Assembly (NCBI GenBank): GCA_015680685.1 | Contig: MNCI01037673.1 | Span: 372,472-394,537, forward strand | Direction of reading: 5' to 3' | DNA: 22,066 bases | From: Gnetum montanum | Lineage: Eukaryota > Streptophyta > Gnetopsida > Gnetales > Gnetaceae | Shown: positions 18,681 through 22,066 of the stretch, piece by piece | Layout of the letters: each line of letters opens with the position of its first letter | Numbering within the stretch: position 1 is the stretch's first letter | Translations under genes and position numbers: made by a program | Notes under the pieces: generated by a model | Told to the model about the DNA's origin: nothing | Databases searched by the model: none | What the model saw: the letters and a program-made list of their open reading frames with translations, nothing else

Positions 18681-19035
18681 TGCTCAAATTGGTCATACTT
18701 ATGTGTTTAATCTATCTTGCTTAATCACTTCATTAACTTAATTACGAAAAACATTTAATAAATAATTCAAAGAATTAAATAAATAATTGAAAACATTAAA
18801 TGCATAAAAAAATATTTAATATATCCAAAGTGTTGCAAGATTTATCAAAAAGCTCATGTTTATTACCACACACACTATTGTGCTTAGATACGACAATGCT
18901 TAAATAAAGATCTGTGCACTCAATGACTCCTGCTATGAGCACTTGGGAGGAAAATTGTAACTTTCAAATGGAAAAATTGTAAGAGCTTCACTGTAACTAC
19001 AATCTCTCTTGCCATAAATGTGGCTGGTGGATGTG

Positions 19036-19043
19036 TATTTATA
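19036..19043 (-). promoter_or_regulatory. TATA box of element A 5' LTR
   Basis: TATAAATA on the minus strand, ~115 bp into the LTR and ~53 bp after the 20-bp palindrome. This would set the start of the genomic RNA near 19010. Confidence 0.65.
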
Positions 19044-19095
19044 AGAAACTATAGACATTACATTGATGGGGCCATGTCAATGCATGATATGATGC

Positions 19096-19115
19096 ATCAA
19101 CTAGGCCTAGTTGAT
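19096..19115. promoter_or_regulatory. 20-bp perfect palindrome in U3
   Basis: ATCAACTAGGCCTAGTTGAT is its own reverse complement. It lies upstream of the TATA box. The 3' LTR copy is decayed (ATCAACTAGGCCTTGTTGAA). A dimeric transcription-factor site is one explanation. Confidence 0.5.
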
Positions 19116-19156
19116 AAGATCCTGTCGACACAACAAAAAAAAACTATGACTCATCA

Positions 19157-19161
19157 ACTGT
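19157..19161. repeat. Target-site duplication, right copy
   Basis: ACTGT immediately after the CTCATCA end of element A. Confidence 0.85.
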
Positions 19162-19479
19162 ATAGGCTAAGTGACTTGACAAAATAAGAGCCTTTAATGA
19201 CACACAGTATTTGACAAAGTTAGCTAAATTTATGATATAATAGATAATTCCAATTTGATACATAAACTTGACCATTTTAACATTTTTAATAGCAAAAACA
19301 TATTTACGCATAGTTTTCTCTATTACCACTAAGTTTATTTGGAGGTATCTGGGCCTTGGTGTTTCTAGAGACTAGTAAACACCTAAACCCAAGTTTGAAA
19401 GAACACCTTTGTTTCCCATGATTCAAATCATGAGATTGAAGGAAAAATTGGTGGTCCTAAATGGTCATCAACATTTTAT
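19162..19479. other. Right flank of element A
   Basis: AT-rich and non-coding. It was contiguous with DNA ending at 6759 before element A inserted. It may be the upstream part of element B's 5' LTR, but homology is not clear until ~19480. Confidence 0.4.
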
Positions 19480-19740
19480 TATTAATTAGATTAAATAATT
19501 AATTTCCATGTTATTCTTTATTTAGTTTAAGGCCCTAACAACATCAATAATCATACACCTCACTTTGAACTAAACCATATATGATAAAGCTACCACTAGT
19601 CTAAGGGAGAAGACAATGACCTACAATCAATGCTTAACAATCTAGATACCATACTAGTTGCATCCACAAAACTTGACTAGATTAGCATGTGAACACTTAT
19701 GATTCATATGGCTGGGCATAGGGAATACCCTCTACTCATA
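19480..19740 (+). repeat. Element B 5' LTR, downstream part
   Basis: Aligns with the reverse complement of the LTR at 21872-22066: 'catacacctca', 'actaaaccata', 'actagtcta', 'agaagacaa', 'tctagataccat', 'gattcatatgg' and the end 'taccctctactcata'. The hairpin arms are partly decayed here (ACTA/TAGT remains paired). Confidence 0.72.
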
Positions 19741-19760
19741 TTGGTACCATTTCCAAGGAT
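19741..19760 (+). other. Primer binding site (tRNA-Asp type) of element B
   Basis: TTGGTACCATTTCCAAGGAT follows the LTR end directly. Against TTGGCGCCGTTGCCGGGGAT it differs at six positions, four of them at CpGs and nearly all transitions. Confidence 0.75.
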
Positions 19761-19889
19761 GATGTCAGTGATCTATATTAGTTATATTATAAATGATTAT
19801 TGTAAAAGCATTAACAATTTATCTTTTAGGAAATATTACTATTTTATTTTAAGTCACATACATTATTAACTAAAAACATATCTCCTTCG

Positions 19890-21850
19890 CATAGGACTGA
19901 TAATCCATCACATGATGAAAGCACTACTAGAAGAAATGATAGGACCTATACTAAAGAGAATTGAAGTGAACCACTATAAGTAGGACTCTCATATGCTCAT
20001 TTAGACTCTTACTACATTCAAAGACTACATTCAAGTTTAATAGATAATCATAAAGGGGACTGAATAAGTCCTAGAACAAGGAGCGCCTCAAGGCCTTGGA
20101 CTCCCAACAAACCTAGAAGAGATGAACTGAAGGATCATAGGGAGAGATATAACAGCCATGGTAATTCTCCTAGTTCACCATCTTTCTCTTCATCTTTAAC
20201 ATGTAATTTTGATAAAGATGAACATAGGTATCGAGATAGAGCTCTACTAAGGGATCATAATAGAGATAGAAATAGGAATCAATGACAAGATACAAGTTAC
20301 CAAAGAGGGAATAGACAAAAAAACATAACTATTAAAGAAATAGGAATAGAAATTATGACCATGACATGTCTAATGATGATGAACCCTTGTTGGCTACTAG
20401 AAGCATGATACAAATTAGGATGGTAATTAGAATACTTCATAAGCATCAAAGGGAAATCTGCATTAAATGACTTAATATGACTAATATTCCTACATTTGAG
20501 AGAGGCTACAATTTTGATCCACAACATCATTTACAAGCCTTTCATGATGCCTGGGTCTTACAAAATATGAAGGTAAGTGGCAATAGCTTAAGCTCTTTCC
20601 TAAGACACTAATAGAAGAAGTTGAAAGTTACTATAGATTATTGGAACTAGATTTAATCCACTAATGATCCATAATGCTTAAGCTTTTCAACAAAAAATAC
20701 AGAACCTATTTAAGAGTGTTTAATCTAATAAAATAAATCCAAGGGTGAAAGCAAGAGAATTATGAATTCCTTGATGTAGCCTTGGGTAGGTATTATTCTC
20801 CACTACATGGATTTCTAGGTCATGGATTTTCTCAAAATGAGTAGCTTCATCACAACATAGATGGGCTTTGTAACAAAATAAGGAAGATCCTTAGGATCTA
20901 TGCTTAAGGAAAATGATCAAAGTTGAAAGCCCATCAAATAAAAAGGCTAATTAAATAGGTGGAAAAAGAAGAATGAGAGCTATGTAAAAAGAAGAATGTA
21001 AAGGAATATAACTAGGACCAAACTCATCACACACACACAAAAAGATTCATATTTATGATTAGAAAAAACAGGTAGGTCTAGATTAGTTGATTTCACACAA
21101 AACCTTGCCAATACAAAAGTCTATCGCTAAGATTGATGAAAGAGTAGATAAAATGTGGGAGTTGATAAATGAAAAAATTATAACCAACTTGAAAATCATA
21201 AAGGAGAAGGTAAAGAAAATAGGATCATGTCATCAAAACAAGAAGAGGAAAAAGAACAAGAAAACAAGTAGAGACACTTATTAATAAAAAAGAAAAATAG
21301 TTGTAGTAGAAGGGGTTGTAGACTTAGATACAAAGGAGAAGGATAAATGTGACATCTATCAATATGAACATCCAAAGGATTATGGCCTAGTTATGTTACA
21401 TCTACAAGAGTCTCAGACTTTTTCTTTAACTCCCAAGTTCATGAAAAAGTAAATTCCTAGAAGATTGCCTTACTAACAAATCAATTATAGATAATTCTAC
21501 AACTAATAGTACTATCCATGTGGGATTTCTTATCAGCCTTAAGACTACTATCAATAATAGTGACAAAACCCATAGTCATAGGGGATGCCATCAATAAACT
21601 AGCAATACCTCTATCATTAGCTAGATGTTTATGGATACTATGTTCAACAATTTGTTTCTCCAAATGATTTTATTTCCCATGCCTCAATTCATTACTAGTA
21701 TCCTCTTGAATACCATCAACTTGCAACATCTCTTGTCATCACATCCCATACCTCTCATCATGTGTCACATCCTTAATATTCTCATACCTTCTTCTAACAT
21801 ATGTCACCACCAATAATGTAAGAAGGATTGGCCCCACAACCTCAATAGAA
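19890..21850 (+). pseudogene. gag of element B, capsid core retained
   Basis: Charged Arg/Asp/Ser-rich N-terminus (SPRTRSASRPWTPNKPRRDE, NSPSSPSFSSS, HRYRDRALLRDHNRDRNRN). After a frame change near 20345 come NYDHDMSNDDEPLLATRSM and NIPTFERGYNFDP, then LQAFHDAWVLQNMK, closely matching element A. A retrotransposon-gag-like core follows at ~20578-20760: KLFPKTLIEEVESYYRLLE, LKLFNKKYRTYLRVFNLIK. Later parts are KIDERVDKMWELINEKI (~21130), a Lys-rich stretch, and VVVEGVVDL, DIYQYEHPKDYG and LHLQESQ, which match A at 16905-17000. Several frameshifts and many stops. No zinc knuckle seen. Confidence 0.72.
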
Positions 21851-21871
21851 GAATGTCACTCACATCATAAA

Positions 21872-22066
21872 TGATGAGTGGCGAGGTACCCCTACACTCA
21901 ACCATACGAAACGAGCGTCGCACGCGCGATCCGGTCGAACTCCGCAGATGGACTAGTTGTGGTATCTAGATAGTTAGCCTTAGGTCGCAGTTCGTTGTCT
22001 TCCCATCTAGACTAGTTTTGCATATGTCACGTATGGTTTAGTCTAGATGAGGTGTATGATGTGTTC
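21872..22066 (-). repeat. LTR 3, CpG-rich young copy (cut by window edge)
   Basis: Starts TGATGAGTGGCGAGGTACCCC and aligns with both LTRs of element A, in the same orientation. It keeps about ten CpGs between 21905 and 21950 where the other copies have TpG or CpA. Hairpin arms ATCTAGACTA (22005-22014) and TAGTCTAGAT (22039-22048) are perfect. It interrupts element B's gag. The five bases before it (ATAAA) are the candidate target duplication. Confidence 0.85.
22005..22048. other. LTR hairpin, young copy
   Basis: Perfect 10-bp inverted repeat with a 24-base loop, in the same place as 18389-18429 (flanked by 'gtcttccc' and 'tatggtt') but with a different stem sequence. Confidence 0.75.

Larger units (their letters stand above)
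6760..19156 (-). mobile_element. Element A: complete Tat/Athila-like Ty3/gypsy retrotransposon
   Basis: A 12,397-bp element bounded by two LTRs (926 and 916 bp) with identical 7-bp inverted termini TGATGAG/CTCATCA and a 5-bp target duplication ACTGT. On the minus strand the order is 5' LTR (18241-19156), PBS (18221-18240), gag, protease, RT, RNase H, integrase, a 2.1-kb spacer, ORF3 (10789-7932), a short purine tract, and 3' LTR (6760-7685). The RT-RNaseH-INT order is that of Ty3/gypsy. The tRNA-Asp-type PBS, an RT with FLDGYSGYNQI and FMDD, and an extra ORF after pol suit the Tat/Athila clade. Hand alignment of the first ~64 bp of the two LTRs shows about 10 differences, so the insertion is old. 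Everything coding is broken. Confidence 0.92.
18241..19156 (-). repeat. Element A 5' LTR
   Basis: Starts TGATGAGCGG and ends CTCATCA. On the minus strand the U3 is ~115 bp long, with a perfect 20-bp palindrome (19096-19115, centred on AGGCCT) and GATGCATC (19091-19098). TATAAATA is at 19036-19043. The downstream part includes a ~25-bp tandem motif (18614-18662) and the perfect 10-bp hairpin at 18389-18429. The PBS follows at once. Confidence 0.92.
19480..21871 (+). mobile_element. Element B: related gypsy element, plus strand, 5' part only
   Basis: Plus-strand LTR end (19480-19740), a PBS (19741-19760) and a degenerate gag (~19890-21850), all homologous to element A's parts but in opposite orientation. 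It is cut off at 21872 by another LTR, so no pol is seen. Confidence 0.75.

Noticed and set aside
21041-21050. Short CA run near 21034-21042 as a microsatellite
   Set aside because: Only about four units, within the decayed gag of element B.

Overview
This window looks like intergenic DNA from a large, transposon-rich plant nuclear genome. It is AT-rich and contains plant-type LTR/gypsy and LINE retroelements, plus a fragment of a plant spliceosomal WD40 gene. Coding remnants are long, full of stop codons, yet mostly still in frame. That pattern fits old, methylated, slowly deleted repeats, as in gymnosperms and other giant plant genomes; the species cannot be named from the sequence. I see no intact host gene, tRNA, rRNA or CRISPR.

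Layout. (1) 1-1018: two LTR remnants side by side, both in minus orientation. (2) 1264-~1960: an LTR remnant of the same superfamily in plus orientation. (3) 2520-2790: a frameshifted fragment matching the N-terminus of the U5 snRNP 40K WD40 protein. (4) 3285-5690: a 5'-truncated minus-strand LINE with RT and a Zn-finger tail. (5) 5691-6759: flanking DNA with a diverged tandem repeat and a promoter-like patch. (6) 6760-19156: a structurally complete 12.4-kb Tat/Athila-like gypsy element, called A here, on the minus strand. It has two LTRs ending TGATGAG...CTCATCA, the target-site duplication ACTGT, a tRNA-Asp-type PBS, and degenerate gag, protease, RT, RNase H and integrase. A further ~2.9-kb reading frame (ORF3) lies downstream of pol. 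(7) ~19480-21850: a related element, B, in plus orientation, with LTR end, PBS and gag. (8) 21872-22066: the start of a third, much less decayed LTR inserted into B.

Biologically, A would have been transcribed from the TATA box in its right-hand LTR (~19040), primed by tRNA-Asp at 18221-18240, and translated leftward as gag-pol. ORF3 lies 2.1 kb beyond pol behind its own TATA box and palindromes resembling the LTR U3, so it may have had a private promoter. All parts are now dead: protease and integrase have lost catalytic residues, RT has lost its thumb/connection segment, and gag has lost its capsid core.

The most interesting signals are a hairpin in the LTR whose two arms covary between copies, palindrome clusters upstream of the TATA boxes that keep their architecture while changing sequence, and the U3-like internal promoter ahead of ORF3. 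All alignments were made by eye.
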